DNA of 64,000 nucleotides from an uncultured Eubacteriales bacterium (GCA_900545935.1 URAP01000003.1:1-64000); one strand, 5' to 3'. Positions 45,305 to 55,157 are shown, counted from the stretch's first letter. Translations and numbers: made by a program. The notes: generated by a model not told the origin, from the letters alone.

Positions 45305-46903
45305 TCAGTCGGCAATGATATACTCGATAGCTCTGCCGCGATCGTTCATGTCGATGGCATCCATCATCCACTCATTGAGCTGAGCCTTGGAATAGGAGAG
45401 CTGATTTGCCTGATACATGGTGTAGAGCATGCGCGCGATATAGAGCTTATTCTTTGCGAGCGCCTCGGGATGTGCATGCAGCTTCTCCCACATACGGTAG
45501 AGGCGGCGTGCAAAGTCAAGGTCGTAGCTGCCGTCCTCACGCTTGAGAGGCAGCAGATCGCGAGGCTGAGTGCGGACGTTCCAGCATCTGCCGTCGCGTG
45601 CGCGCTCGATGATCGCATCCATATACTCGCGTACACCGTCTGCGGCATCAACACCGTATATATTGATGAGTGCAGCGCGCTTAAGCTCCTCGTATTTCTC
45701 ATCGCTCATATCGGGATCGGCAAGCAGGCGGTCGAGCATTGCTTTGCGATAAGAGCCGAACTCAAGCTCGGACTGCATCTCATCGAACTGCATAAATACA
45801 CCGTCAACACCTATCTGCTTATAGTATGCGATATTTTTGCGGGCGATATCGAGATTCGGGAAGAGCGACGGGAAGTAGAAGTAGTCGGTAGTAAAGTCAA
45901 GCACCCAAACGCTGCCGCACTTATTCTTCCAGTCTGCGAGCTTCTTTGCAAATTCCGAATTCTTCTCGCAGGAATCGGGCGAGACGGGATGAGACGAGCA
46001 GAGCAGCTTATCGGTTACGATAACGCGAACATTATCTCCAAGCGGCTTCTTCGGCGGGTCGAGGGTAATGCCGGTCGCAACGATTGTGAGATATGCGTCG
46101 GGCTCTATCTTTGCAAGATGCTCTGCGGCATCACGGACAAGGTGGAAATATGCGCCTGCGGGAGTTCCCTCCTTCTCAGCAACAGCGCTGCATGACGGAC
46201 AGTGACAGAAGCCGTATGCATGCTCACCGGTCTCCTCCGCTTGATGACGGCAGGGTTCGCACTTGCACTCTCCGGAGGTATTCCATACAAGACGCTTGGT
46301 GGCTACCGCGCGTGCAAGCAGGGTCTTGTAGGTCTCGGTCCAGAGCAGGCAGGGAACAACATTTTCCGGGTAGAGATAGCAGTTATGCGAGAGCATTTCC
46401 TCATAATATGTGCTGCCTGCGACCTTCACCTTGAAAGCTCCGGTATCAGCCACCTCGGGGATAGGCTGAGGCGCGGGAGAGCCTGCAAACTCATATGTAA
46501 GGTTCTCCGGCAACGGAAGCGTATCCTTCTTTTCCGGCTCCTCACCGGTATGGGCATCATAGCCGAGAACAGCGGATGCAAAATAGCCGACCGCATTCCA
46601 CAGTCCCACCGCATTGCCCGCGCTCATACGAATACTGCCGTCCTTTACGCTGACGGAAAATGCGTCGCCGGAGAGCTTGAGCTCCGGATCGGTGCCGTCG
46701 CCGGTCACTGCGATAACAAAGGTCTGCTCGCCCTCCGCAGTATCGGCGGGTGCTATAATAGGCGTCTCTGCTCCGGACATGACGCGAATGACCTCGGTAA
46801 GTGCGGTAGCAGCCTCAAAGGCATTGCTTGGGTTTCTCTGATCTCCTGTTGTTACGACAAAGCGCAGGAGAGGCTTCTTTTCTTTTACGAGATAGTGCTC
46901 CAT
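45305..46903 (-). CDS. DUF4838-domain protein, alpha-glucuronidase-like architecture
   Basis: This 532-residue protein resembles DUF4838 proteins, a poorly characterised carbohydrate-active family. The first 120 residues look like the small N-terminal domain seen in GH20, GH67 and GH84 enzymes. The central TIM-barrel-like part has a cluster of Cys residues (CKCEPC and CHCPSC, about 215-240), which may bind a metal. No signal peptide is seen, so it is probably cytoplasmic. The catalytic residues are not established for the family. Its start is preceded by AAAGGAT. Next to the SGNH esterase, it probably processes an imported glycan. Confidence 0.7.
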   Translation of the reverse strand: MEHYLVKEKKPLLRFVVTTGDQRNPSNAFEAATALTEVIRVMSGAETPIIAPADTAEGEQTFVIAVTGDGTDPELKLSGDAFSVSVKDGSIRMSAGNAVGLWNAVGYFASAVLGYDAHTGEEPEKKDTLPLPENLTYEFAGSPAPQPIPEVADTGAFKVKVAGSTYYEEMLSHNCYLYPENVVPCLLWTETYKTLLARAVATKRLVWNTSGECKCEPCRHQAEETGEHAYGFCHCPSCSAVAEKEGTPAGAYFHLVRDAAEHLAKIEPDAYLTIVATGITLDPPKKPLGDNVRVIVTDKLLCSSHPVSPDSCEKNSEFAKKLADWKNKCGSVWVLDFTTDYFYFPSLFPNLDIARKNIAYYKQIGVDGVFMQFDEMQSELEFGSYRKAMLDRLLADPDMSDEKYEELKRAALINIYGVDAADGVREYMDAIIERARDGRCWNVRTQPRDLLPLKREDGSYDLDFARRLYRMWEKLHAHPEALAKNKLYIARMLYTMYQANQLSYSKAQLNEWMMDAIDMNDRGRAIEYIIAD

Positions 46904-47464
46904 TAGTGTTTCATCCTTTCACACACGCCGCCTGCTCGCAGCTGCGGGTATGTACTTGATTATCCGCAGCAGACGGCTGCGGTAATATGCGCTGTTTGTT
47001 TCTTCACCCGCCGACGCAGCACAGCTGCGAAAAAGAGCGCGATGAGACCGCTTCGCCGCACGGTCTGCCGAGCCGATAGAATATGGCGCAGCGCGGGCAT
47101 TGCAGCGTAAAGCGGAATTGCCGAAAACGGTTACGGCTGAAAAACTCCCGGTCTGTGCCGGTATGTTTTCGCAGATTCTCCGGCGCGAAGGCTCGCACAC
47201 CGAAAAACCTGCGAAAGCATTCAGCACACGGGCGGCGCGCAGCCGCCCACCCGCAATACCGTCCGATATCACGGACCGACCCCCGGCTCGGGGATGTCGC
47301 GTGTGCTGAGAGCTTGATTTTATTATTCCGATATTATCGAATCAATACGATCGGGCGTAGGGGCACTGCACAATACGCAGCGTCGCGATCCTCGCCGCTC
47401 ACATCATCCGGGGGACGCCGCTTACATCACGGCAGCCCGGATACAGATCCGCAAGCATCAAAAA
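46904..47464. other. Gene-free gap between DUF4838 gene and sugar-binding lipoprotein gene
   Basis: No supported gene is seen. A minus-strand frame (46919-47272) is Ala/Arg/Ser-rich, lacks a ribosome binding site and resembles no family. The gap probably holds the promoter for the DUF4838-SGNH pair, which I could not place. Confidence 0.45.
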
Positions 47465-48952
47465 TTACTGAAGTGTGGAGAACGACTCGAGCATGCTGTC
47501 AAGACCGGTCTGTGCACTGTCAACGGTTGAAGCAAGGCTGGATGCGAGAGTGAAGGACGAGCCCTGTCTCATCTCGAAGCATGCAGCAAGGCCGTTGTTC
47601 CAGTCGCCGATTCCGGACCAGTCGAAGGAGATAGTTTCGCTTATTATGGTCAGAATCTTTCTCGACTCCTGGTCACGGGTGAGCTTAGAGCCGAAAAGAA
47701 TGGTGTGGAGGCTGTCGTCGAGAGTATCAACGGAGAAGCCGCTCATGACCTCGAGGCATGCAGCTGCCATGTTAGGATCCTGGCAGTTCTTAGGAAGAAC
47801 ATACGCAGTAAAGAATGCAGTATTAACGGTTGAGGTATAATCCTGCTGCTCGGTATTGTACTTAGGCTCGGGAAGAATACCGTATTCATCGCTCATATTA
47901 CGAAGCTTGAAGGGATGAGTGAGGTTGGTCATACCAAAGCCGAGCTGCCCCTGCTCAAACAGATCCTCGTAAGATGTGGTGCCGTTTACTCCCTGATTGT
48001 AGAGACAGTCGGAGTTAGTTACCTTGTCAAACCAATCCTTGCACTTTTGAATGGTCGTCTCATTGTTGCAGACTATCTCGGGATAGCCTTCCTCTGCCAT
48101 CTTGGCGATACCGCCGTCAAAGCCACAAAGTGCAAACCTTACACCGTTGCCGTAGGTACCGATACCCCAGTTGTCGTTCTCGTCGAAATCCTGGTCACCG
48201 TTTACATCAACGGTCAGCTTCTTGATATCCTCAACGAGGGTATCGAGCGTCCAAGTGCCGTCGAATACAGAGTCATAGGGGCTGTCAACGTCGTACTTCT
48301 CAAGGAGATCCTTGTTGAAGATATAGCAGTTGTTGGAGCAGTCGTCCCAGATGTTGAGGGCTCCTGCAACAGCGTACAGATCCTCATTATAGAGAGTGCA
48401 CTCCTTGATGAACTTCTCGTCCCACCATTTGTGGGTAGGATCGAAGGTCTCGGTATTGTTGAAGTTCATTGTGGTACCGCCCTGAGCTGCGGTAAGTGCG
48501 TTTGCAAGCGAAAGGAACGCCACATCGTAGTCGTCAACGCCTGCTGCGGTATCCTGAACAAGACGCTTATAGATATTCTCGGAACCGCCGCCCCATACGG
48601 GCTCGATCTCTATGCCGAGGAGCTTCTGAGTCTGATCGTTACGCTCGTAGATTGCCTTCTGAAGAACGTCAGAGCCGGCGTCCTCAAACCATACCTCGTT
48701 TGCGGTATCGCTGATAAAGTTATACCACTGCTCGCCTGCTTCGAGGGCGAGAATGCGGAACTTCCGACCGCTGTAGTCAAGGCTGCCGTAGAGATCCTTA
48801 ACCTTATCAACGGTACTGTTGCTGTCGCTTGCGCCGGAAGCCGTTGTTGTCTCCGTACCCTTATTGCCGCTGTCATCCCCGCATGATGCGAGGCAGGCAG
48901 CAACTGCGAGTCCCGCCATAGCGAGTGACGCAAGTCTGATAAATTTCTTCAT
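47465..48952 (-). CDS. Sugar ABC transporter substrate-binding lipoprotein (paralog 1)
   Basis: This 495-residue lipoprotein has a signal peptide ending in LASC with the lipidated Cys at residue 24, then a Thr/Ser-rich linker. The mature part is a large extracellular solute-binding protein of the family that serves carbohydrate importers. A Ca-binding-loop-like segment (DVNGDQDFDENDNWG, about 240-255) is present. A close paralog of equal length lies upstream at 49105-50592. No permease or ATPase genes are nearby, so it must use transporter parts encoded elsewhere, or be a glycan-capturing protein. RBS: AGGAGGAAAAG. Confidence 0.87.
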   Translation of the reverse strand: MKKFIRLASLAMAGLAVAACLASCGDDSGNKGTETTTASGASDSNSTVDKVKDLYGSLDYSGRKFRILALEAGEQWYNFISDTANEVWFEDAGSDVLQKAIYERNDQTQKLLGIEIEPVWGGGSENIYKRLVQDTAAGVDDYDVAFLSLANALTAAQGGTTMNFNNTETFDPTHKWWDEKFIKECTLYNEDLYAVAGALNIWDDCSNNCYIFNKDLLEKYDVDSPYDSVFDGTWTLDTLVEDIKKLTVDVNGDQDFDENDNWGIGTYGNGVRFALCGFDGGIAKMAEEGYPEIVCNNETTIQKCKDWFDKVTNSDCLYNQGVNGTTSYEDLFEQGQLGFGMTNLTHPFKLRNMSDEYGILPEPKYNTEQQDYTSTVNTAFFTAYVLPKNCQDPNMAAACLEVMSGFSVDTLDDSLHTILFGSKLTRDQESRKILTIISETISFDWSGIGDWNNGLAACFEMRQGSSFTLASSLASTVDSAQTGLDSMLESFSTLQ

Positions 48953-49104
48953 CTTTTCCTCCTGGTAGTTTTCGGTACGCCGCTGTGCGGCATGCCGGAT
49001 TGGTATATATTAATTTCTCCTTTTAGGGGGGAAATTTTCAAATATGGTGCCCATGTCCGACTGCCAAGCAGCCGCCGAGATCGAGCACGATGCTCACGGG
49101 AAAA

Positions 49105-50592
49105 TCAGCCGCCCGAGCGACCGGCAAAGCCCTCTATCATGTTATCGAGCCGAGCCTGAGCCGAGTCGACCTCCGACTCGAGTCGCGAAGCGAGCGTAAA
49201 CGGCCACCCCGCCTTGAGATCGTAGATGGAGACAAGATTTCCTCTCCAGTCGCCGACATATGCCCAGTCGAACGAAATGGTATTCTGCAATATCTTAAGG
49301 ACCTGTCTCGACTCGCGGTCGCGAGTCAGCTTTGATGCAAAGAGAATTTCATGCAGGTTATAATCGAGCGTATCTACCGAATATCCGCTCATGACCTCGA
49401 GTGCGGTAAGCGCAAAATCCGGGTCGGTGCAGCTCTTCGGTACGGCATAGCAGGTATAAAAATCGCTGTTGTTTTTGCCTGTATAATCGAGCTGCTCGGC
49501 ATTGTACTTGGCGAGAGGAAGGATTCCGTACTCATCCTCCATATTGCGCAGTCCGAACAGACTAGTTAGATTCGCCATCATAAGCGCCGATTGCCCGTCC
49601 GTAAACATATCATAATACGCCTTTTCGCCGTTAATGCCCTGCTGATACAGAGCGTCGCTGTTCATTACGGTATTGAAATACGACTGCACCTTGGTAATAT
49701 GCTCTTCCGTCGTGCAGGTCAGCTCGGGAAAGCCGTCCTCGTTCATCCGGGTTATTCCGGTGTCGAGCCCGTATAATCCGGAATACAGGATAATTCCTAT
49801 TCCGCTTGCACCCCAGTTGTCGGCATCGTCCATATCCTGATCGCCGTTGACATCCGCGGTGCACTGCTTCATCAGCACGCGCTGATTGTCGATAGTCCAC
49901 TCTCCGTCAAAGACCATTTGATAAGGATCGTCACAGCCGTGGCGCTCGATATAGTCCTTGTTGAATATAAGCGCCTCGATAGAGCAGTCGTCCCATATGT
50001 TTATCGCTCCCGCGATAACGTAGATATCCGTGCCGAAAAGTGTGATATTCTTAACGAACTTTTCGTTCCACCAGCTATGCGTGCCGTCAAAGGAATCGTA
50101 GTCGTTCAAATTGAGCAGAGCGCCGTTCGCCGCAGCAGTCATCTGCTCGGGGAGCGATGCAAATGAAACGTCGAAATCATCTATGTTCGCAAGCGCGGCG
50201 GAGACTACCTTTTCGCGAACCTCCTGTGACGAGTTACACCACATCGGGACTATCTCCATATTCAGGAGCTGCTCGGAGCTTTTGTTGCGCTCGTATACCG
50301 ACTTTTGAAGCAGATCCGAGCCGGCATCTTCAAACCAGACCTCGTTGGCTTCGCTGCCGATAAGATTGTACCACTGCGCGCCTGCGCCGACCGCGAGAAT
50401 ACGGAGCTTGCGCCCGCCGTAATCGCGCTCGCCGTAGAGCTGACGTACAAGTTCATCCGGGGTCTCATCACCGACGGTCGTTTCAGCGCCGGCTGTCGTC
50501 TCGTCTTCGCCTGTCTGCCCAACACACGAGGCAAGTGTCACAGATACGGTAAGGGCGGCGAGGATAAGGGATAGGAGTCTTTTTTTCATCAT
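49105..50592 (-). CDS. Sugar ABC transporter substrate-binding lipoprotein (paralog 2)
   Basis: This 495-residue lipoprotein starts at 50592 (an adjacent Met follows). The ribosome binding site is weak. Its lipobox is LASC with Cys at residue 23, followed by a Glu/Thr-rich linker. It shares with paralog 1 the segments NEVWFEDAGSDLLQK (about 90-105), NIWDDCS and a DVNGDQDMDDADNWG Ca-loop-like stretch. The pair is a tandem duplication that has diverged over most of its length. Divergent from the GH95-like gene, with about 450 bp between starts. Cytoplasmic and membrane transporter parts are not in the window. Confidence 0.85.
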   Translation of the reverse strand: MMKKRLLSLILAALTVSVTLASCVGQTGEDETTAGAETTVGDETPDELVRQLYGERDYGGRKLRILAVGAGAQWYNLIGSEANEVWFEDAGSDLLQKSVYERNKSSEQLLNMEIVPMWCNSSQEVREKVVSAALANIDDFDVSFASLPEQMTAAANGALLNLNDYDSFDGTHSWWNEKFVKNITLFGTDIYVIAGAINIWDDCSIEALIFNKDYIERHGCDDPYQMVFDGEWTIDNQRVLMKQCTADVNGDQDMDDADNWGASGIGIILYSGLYGLDTGITRMNEDGFPELTCTTEEHITKVQSYFNTVMNSDALYQQGINGEKAYYDMFTDGQSALMMANLTSLFGLRNMEDEYGILPLAKYNAEQLDYTGKNNSDFYTCYAVPKSCTDPDFALTALEVMSGYSVDTLDYNLHEILFASKLTRDRESRQVLKILQNTISFDWAYVGDWRGNLVSIYDLKAGWPFTLASRLESEVDSAQARLDNMIEGFAGRSGG

Positions 50593-50913
50593 ATTAGTTC
50601 TCTCATTCTGACCGTTATTCGTACCGCAGAAGGGCCTGTCGTTAAAGCCCGACATTACACTACGTCACACTTATAGTATCACTTAAAAATGTAATTTTCT
50701 ATAACTTTTATAGAACAATAATATAACAATTTTCACCCGTTTCTATGCCGCACGATTTGCACTCCCCGGTTTTGCCCGCACAAACGTCGATTATATCGCA
50801 AATATGCGGTCATCGGCGCAGCGCAGCTCCGTCTCACGGCAAGCAAAAAATCGCCATATATCGTGCAAAGCTCACTATATAATAAATATGATGGAAAATT
50901 GTTCTGTATTTCC
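50593..50913. other. Divergent intergenic region with no gene
   Basis: This AT-rich region separates the divergent sugar-binding and GH95-like genes. It should hold the minus-strand promoter, but no box pair with good spacing was found. The plus-strand promoter begins at its right end. Confidence 0.5.
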
Positions 50914-50942
50914 TTGACAATGCGGTTAAGTCATGGTATAAT
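50914..50942 (+). promoter_or_regulatory. Promoter of the GH95-like gene
   Basis: Perfect TTGACA (50914-50919) and TATAAT (50937-50942) boxes are spaced 17 bp apart, about 100 bp before the start at 51046. The strength suggests constitutive or repressor-controlled expression. Confidence 0.87.
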
Positions 50943-51045
50943 TCGACGGTATCAATTCGACACACAGCGGTTGTCACGCCGACACGCGCCATGGGTAAGA
51001 CCCGTGCCGCCTGCTCGGCACCCTGCCCTACGGAGGTTTAACCCG

Positions 51046-52503
51046 ATGAAGGAAAAGGAATCACTCGGACTCACGGAGTGTGAAAGCACTCTCGTTATGA
51101 AATACAACCGACCGGCGACCGACTCATACGACGGTCTGATCGTCGGCAACGGCAGAATCGCCGCAAATATCTGCGGAACCGAACGCGAAACGGAACGGGT
51201 AATGCTCTCTCACGCACAGCTGTACAGCGCCGTATGCGCAGAGCGTGCACCCGAGGAGCCGCTCCGCTCCCGCATGCTGCTGAGCCGTGCACACATGCTG
51301 CTCGGAGGAATGCCCGAAAGCGGCACTCCATACGGTGCAGCGGCAGACGGTTTGCCGACCGACAGTGACACCGCACCTCTCGAAGCCGGCATTGCAATGC
51401 CCGCAGGTGTGCTGTCGCTCACCGAGCTTGATGCTTTCGGCTCTCCGATATCCGGCGGAGAATTTGCACGTGAGCTTGATCTGAGAAACGCCGCCGTCAA
51501 ATCCGGAAGAGCTATCGGAAGCCTTATTGTTAAGCGCGAGTTCTTCGCGTCTCACGGAGAACTCGGTAATCTTTGCATCCGACTCTCGGCATCAAAACCG
51601 ATAACGTGGCAGCTGCGGCTGTCCGAAATACCGGCAGATCCCGATGCCGTCTACCGTGCTGATTCCGCAGCCGGTACACTGTCGGCGGAGGGCATCGCGA
51701 GCGGCTGCCGTTTTGTCACTGCACTGCATATAGAGTCGACCGACGGAAAGATACAGGCTGACGTGGACTCACTCACCGTCAGCGGAGCAAAAACACTGAC
51801 AGCATATCTCGCCGTCTCCGTCTCGGATGCCGCTCGGACCGACAGTATATTTCCCGCCTTTCAGTGCGGGAGCTACGAGGCGGCGTTCACAGAGCACAAA
51901 AAGGTATATTCAGAGCTATTCGGAGTATGCGATATAAACATTGCAGCCTCTAAGGCAGAGCGCAGAGAATCCTCAGCGCTGACACTCGATGCACTGCTCT
52001 CGGGCTACCGCGCCGGCAGATATCGCTCGCTCGTACCTATGCTTTACTTCAATCTCGGCAGAAATCTGCTCATATCATCGGCGGGCGTGCTTCCACTCCC
52101 GACACAAAAGCTGTGGAACGGACTGAAGCTGCCCGCAGGGCTGCAGCCGTCCGGCTGTCGGCTATGCGACATCTCGGCACTTGCCGAGTCGATCCTTACA
52201 GAGCACGACGGAGTTATCAATCTGCTGCCGGCACTGCCGGAGGAGTGGAGCACCGGCAAGGCAAGCGGATTACGCTGCGCCGGATACACCGTCGACCTCG
52301 AATGGATAGACGGCGCAGTTCGCCGTGTCACCGTAGACTCACACATCGACGGAGAATGCGTGCTGAGCGCACAGGGACTCCGGGCATGCAGTGCAACAAG
52401 CGCATCACTTCGAGCAGAAGCATCGGTCTCGGACGGTACCGTGCATCTTAATACCGCAGCCGGCTCACGTTATTTTCTTGAGCTTGATTGCCGCACGCTT
52501 TAA
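51046..52503 (+). CDS. Truncated GH95 (alpha-L-fucosidase/galactosidase)-like protein missing most of the catalytic barrel
   Basis: This 485-residue protein starts at 51046 behind CGGAGGTTTA. Its N-terminal ~280 residues match the beta domain of GH95 (GLIVGNGRIAANICG, then ERVMLSHAQLY). The middle holds MLYFNLGRNLLISS and LPLPTQKLWNG, which correspond to the GRYLLISS...LPANLQGIWN entrance to the (alpha/alpha)6 barrel. The sequence then jumps straight to LAESILTEHDGVINLLPALP, the start of the C-terminal domain. About 250-300 residues of the barrel, including the Asn and Glu catalytic positions known for GH95, are absent, and the Asp expected in the family's FQxDGN motif aligns with Ser. It is intracellular by lack of a signal peptide. 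It looks like an in-frame deleted, probably non-catalytic protein. Confidence 0.68.
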   Translation: MKEKESLGLTECESTLVMKYNRPATDSYDGLIVGNGRIAANICGTERETERVMLSHAQLYSAVCAERAPEEPLRSRMLLSRAHMLLGGMPESGTPYGAAADGLPTDSDTAPLEAGIAMPAGVLSLTELDAFGSPISGGEFARELDLRNAAVKSGRAIGSLIVKREFFASHGELGNLCIRLSASKPITWQLRLSEIPADPDAVYRADSAAGTLSAEGIASGCRFVTALHIESTDGKIQADVDSLTVSGAKTLTAYLAVSVSDAARTDSIFPAFQCGSYEAAFTEHKKVYSELFGVCDINIAASKAERRESSALTLDALLSGYRAGRYRSLVPMLYFNLGRNLLISSAGVLPLPTQKLWNGLKLPAGLQPSGCRLCDISALAESILTEHDGVINLLPALPEEWSTGKASGLRCAGYTVDLEWIDGAVRRVTVDSHIDGECVLSAQGLRACSATSASLRAEASVSDGTVHLNTAAGSRYFLELDCRTL

Positions 52504-52694
52504 TCCTCCGACACCTCACTGCAGACTCTTGACTCGTACTTTACAGACTTTCGGTCTGCCACTCTATATTTTACGGTCGGCTCCGTCCGCATCATGCATC
52601 AATAAGCTTCAACATCACAGCCGATACGGCAGAGCCGCTATCGAGCTTATATACGATATTATCCGCAGATATTTATCCGAAAGGAAGAGAAAAA

Positions 52695-53723
52695 ATGAGA
52701 CAGATATCAATCTATGAAGCACCCATCGAAATAAACGGACTGCTGTCCGACTACCACAAGGGGCACCTCTGGAAGATGCCGGAGGAGCTGTGGGGCAAGG
52801 TCAGCGACTGGATCGATATGATGGGCATCCGCGCTACCGGAGGCAGAGTGCGCTTCCGCACAAATTCAAAGAAGCTGTATCTTCGCTCTACCCTGCAATC
52901 CTGCACCAGTGATACTAACTTCACCATTGTCGGCTCAGCCGCATGCGACGTTATACGCGGCCGCGGCGTAAGAGATGCGGAATATATCGGCCTTGTCGTA
53001 CCCCCGGCTTTCGGAACGCTCGTCGGCGAACGCACCATCGAGCTCCCCGGAACGATGGAGGACTACACGATATACTTTCCGAGAAACGAGGCAATCGAGG
53101 ATCTTGAGCTTGCCATCGACGACGACGCGGAGCTGCTCCCGCCCACGCCCTACACCTATCAGACACCCGTGTTCTACTACGGCTCGTCAATAACCGAGGG
53201 CTGCACTGCGACCCACCCCTCATGTAACTTCGTCGCATACACCGCGCGCTGGGTCGATGCCGACTTCGTCAATTTCGGCTTTTCAGGCTCTGCTTTCGGC
53301 GAGCCGAAGATGGCTGAATTCATAACAAAGCAGAATATGTCGGTCTTTGTCTACGATTATGACCACAATGCCGAGTGTGCCGACGATCTCCGACGCACAC
53401 ACGAGCCCTTCTTCCGCACCGTCCGCGAGGCACATCCAGATCTTCCTATTATTATGATAAGCAAGGCAGACCCGTGGCATCAGTACGAAATGCTCGAGCG
53501 CCGCGACATTATCCGCCGCACCTACCGCAATGCGATCGCCGACGGAGACAAGAATGTCTATTTCATCGACGGCAGCAAGACCTACGGCGAGGACGGAAGA
53601 TTTGCCTGCACGAGCGATATGCTCCATCCGAACGATATCGGCTACCGCCTGATGTCCGAGCGCCTCTACCCGGTGCTCCGCCACGCGCTCGAGACACGCT
53701 ACGGCAAGCGCGCCGATGTCTGA
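52695..53723 (+). CDS. SGNH hydrolase with N-terminal jelly-roll domain
   Basis: This 342-residue protein has an N-terminal beta-rich domain (about 1-155) followed by an SGNH hydrolase domain. Block I is GSSITEG (about 164-170), and the C-terminal block with DMLHPNDIGY supplies the Asp/His. Two-domain enzymes of this type resemble CE2-like or related carbohydrate esterases. No signal peptide is seen. The start has GAAAGGAAGAG upstream. It follows the GH95-like gene after 190 bp and is probably co-transcribed. A hairpin at 53783-53838 ends the run. Confidence 0.82.
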   Translation: MRQISIYEAPIEINGLLSDYHKGHLWKMPEELWGKVSDWIDMMGIRATGGRVRFRTNSKKLYLRSTLQSCTSDTNFTIVGSAACDVIRGRGVRDAEYIGLVVPPAFGTLVGERTIELPGTMEDYTIYFPRNEAIEDLELAIDDDAELLPPTPYTYQTPVFYYGSSITEGCTATHPSCNFVAYTARWVDADFVNFGFSGSAFGEPKMAEFITKQNMSVFVYDYDHNAECADDLRRTHEPFFRTVREAHPDLPIIMISKADPWHQYEMLERRDIIRRTYRNAIADGDKNVYFIDGSKTYGEDGRFACTSDMLHPNDIGYRLMSERLYPVLRHALETRYGKRADV

Positions 53724-53782
53724 GTCGACCGAGAGTTTTTTGCAGCAGCAAAACAAATAATAAAACCAAATCAAGCAAGAAA

Positions 53783-53838
53783 GCCTTTGTATCACGACCA
53801 TTACAGTCATGACACAAAGGCTTTCCGTGTGCATTTTT
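53783..53838 (+). terminator. Terminator of the GH95-like/SGNH transcript
   Basis: Arms aaagcctttgt-a-tca and tga-c-acaaaggcttt form a stem with a 15-20-nt loop, followed after a few bases by attttttta. Located about 60 bp after the stop. Confidence 0.75.
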
Positions 53839-53949
53839 TTATGCGTGCTTTTTACCTATGCTTTTAATAGCTACAAAGCACGCTGCAGCAAAAAAGTGCA
53901 GCCGTGCCGTCCATTCTTTTATATTCTATTGTTAATGTCAGAAAAAACA

Positions 53950-54003
53950 AAAAACCTTTACATCACCGCCAAACGGCGGACGCGCTGATGTAAAGGTTCT
54001 TTA
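53950..54003 (-). terminator. Terminator of the CBM9-like gene at 54014
   Basis: On the minus strand AACCTTTACATCA and TGATGTAAAGGTT pair, with an internal ccgcc/ggcgg hairpin in the loop, and a run TTTTTTGTTTTTTC follows. It lies directly after the stop codon. Confidence 0.85.
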
Positions 54004-54013
54004 TGATAATTAA

Positions 54014-55060
54014 TTATCTATGTTTTTTGATTGCTATGAAGCAAGCAGCCGCAAGAAGGGTTGCTGCTCCGACAACAATTCCGGCATCTCCGGTCTGAGC
54101 TGAGCCATTGTTATTGGCGGCTCCGCTTACGCCGGTAGTGCCCTTCGTGCCGTCGTTCTTAATAACGTTGCCGCTATCATCAACGACAGTGTCACTCTTA
54201 GCAGTGGGCGTTGTGCTCGACAGCTTAGCCTTAATACTCGGCGAACCGTCGATATTGTTGCGACCTTCACTCATGACCATAAAGTCATCAAGATTATAGC
54301 CTTCCTTTTCAATGCCTTCAGCCAAAAGCCCTTGATCAAGTCCGTACTTCGCATCGGCAGGGCTGTCGATGCAGGTAATGCTGTACTTAAAGCTGCCGCA
54401 ATCCTTGAGTACCTTATCACGGTAATTTGCAGAGACCGGCACCTTCATTTCGACCAGGTATCCGTCTTTAGTCTGAGATGTGCAGAACAGCCCATCCTGA
54501 GCGTTCTTATCATGCTCAAACCAGCTATACAGATCGCACCATACAGCCTCACCGTAGTTTGCCTCTCTGAATACCGAAATATATCTTCCGGCACGGTCGG
54601 CAAGAATACGGAAGTTCATTCCCTTATAGGAAAGATTGACCATGCAGCCATCCTGAAGCCACGGTCCCCATCCGCCTGTGTCCTCACAAGCCATGGCATA
54701 ATGAGCATCATCAACGACACCGTAATCATCATCGGTCACACGGATAGCGATATAAAGGCTGTCATCATCCCAAAGGAAGTATGACGTAGCCTTGCAATCG
54801 AAGCCGTAAGCCGTGACGGTCTTAGCCTCATCGGTAAACTCATATCTACCGCTGCCCCAGAAATTATCGCTCGTTCTCTCTCCGTCAAAATTATGCGTTG
54901 AGTAGTACGACTCAAGGTACGCCGCATCAAGCTTTCCGTCGATGGTAGGTGTATACTTGAGTATAGCGTCATTTGTGGTAGACATTGCGCCGGCAGGAAT
55001 CGCTGCAAAGGTAAGTGCTGCGAGCAAAGCAGCCATCACTGCGCAAACAATCTTTTTCAT
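54014..55060 (-). CDS. Secreted, membrane-anchored CBM9/DOMON-like protein (paralog 1)
   Basis: This 348-residue protein starts at 55060. It has a signal peptide (residues 1-26, cut after AGA), a CBM9-like/DOMON beta-sandwich domain (about 35-285) that opens with PTIDGKLDAAY and contains YFLWDDDSLYIAIRVTDDD, a Thr/Ser/Asn linker, and a C-terminal hydrophobic helix followed by KKHR. The tail resembles anchors of surface proteins. Family members bind glycans or other ligands. Two paralogs lie at 57128-58288 and 58495-59541. It is likely surface-exposed and glycan-binding; no catalytic site is seen. Confidence 0.8.
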   Translation of the reverse strand: MKKIVCAVMAALLAALTFAAIPAGAMSTTNDAILKYTPTIDGKLDAAYLESYYSTHNFDGERTSDNFWGSGRYEFTDEAKTVTAYGFDCKATSYFLWDDDSLYIAIRVTDDDYGVVDDAHYAMACEDTGGWGPWLQDGCMVNLSYKGMNFRILADRAGRYISVFREANYGEAVWCDLYSWFEHDKNAQDGLFCTSQTKDGYLVEMKVPVSANYRDKVLKDCGSFKYSITCIDSPADAKYGLDQGLLAEGIEKEGYNLDDFMVMSEGRNNIDGSPSIKAKLSSTTPTAKSDTVVDDSGNVIKNDGTKGTTGVSGAANNNGSAQTGDAGIVVGAATLLAAACFIAIKKHR

Positions 55061-55157
55061 GATTTTTTGTCCTATTACTGAACTCGGTAACCGCTCCGTG
55101 CCCGGAGGCACGGAGCAGCGACCGGAATTTAAAAAGTGAAAGTATATTCGCGCGAAA

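Noticed and set aside
46919..47272. Minus-strand open frame of 117 codons between the DUF4838 and sugar-binding genes
   Set aside because: No ribosome binding site, Ala/Arg/Ser-rich composition and no family; treated as gene-free.
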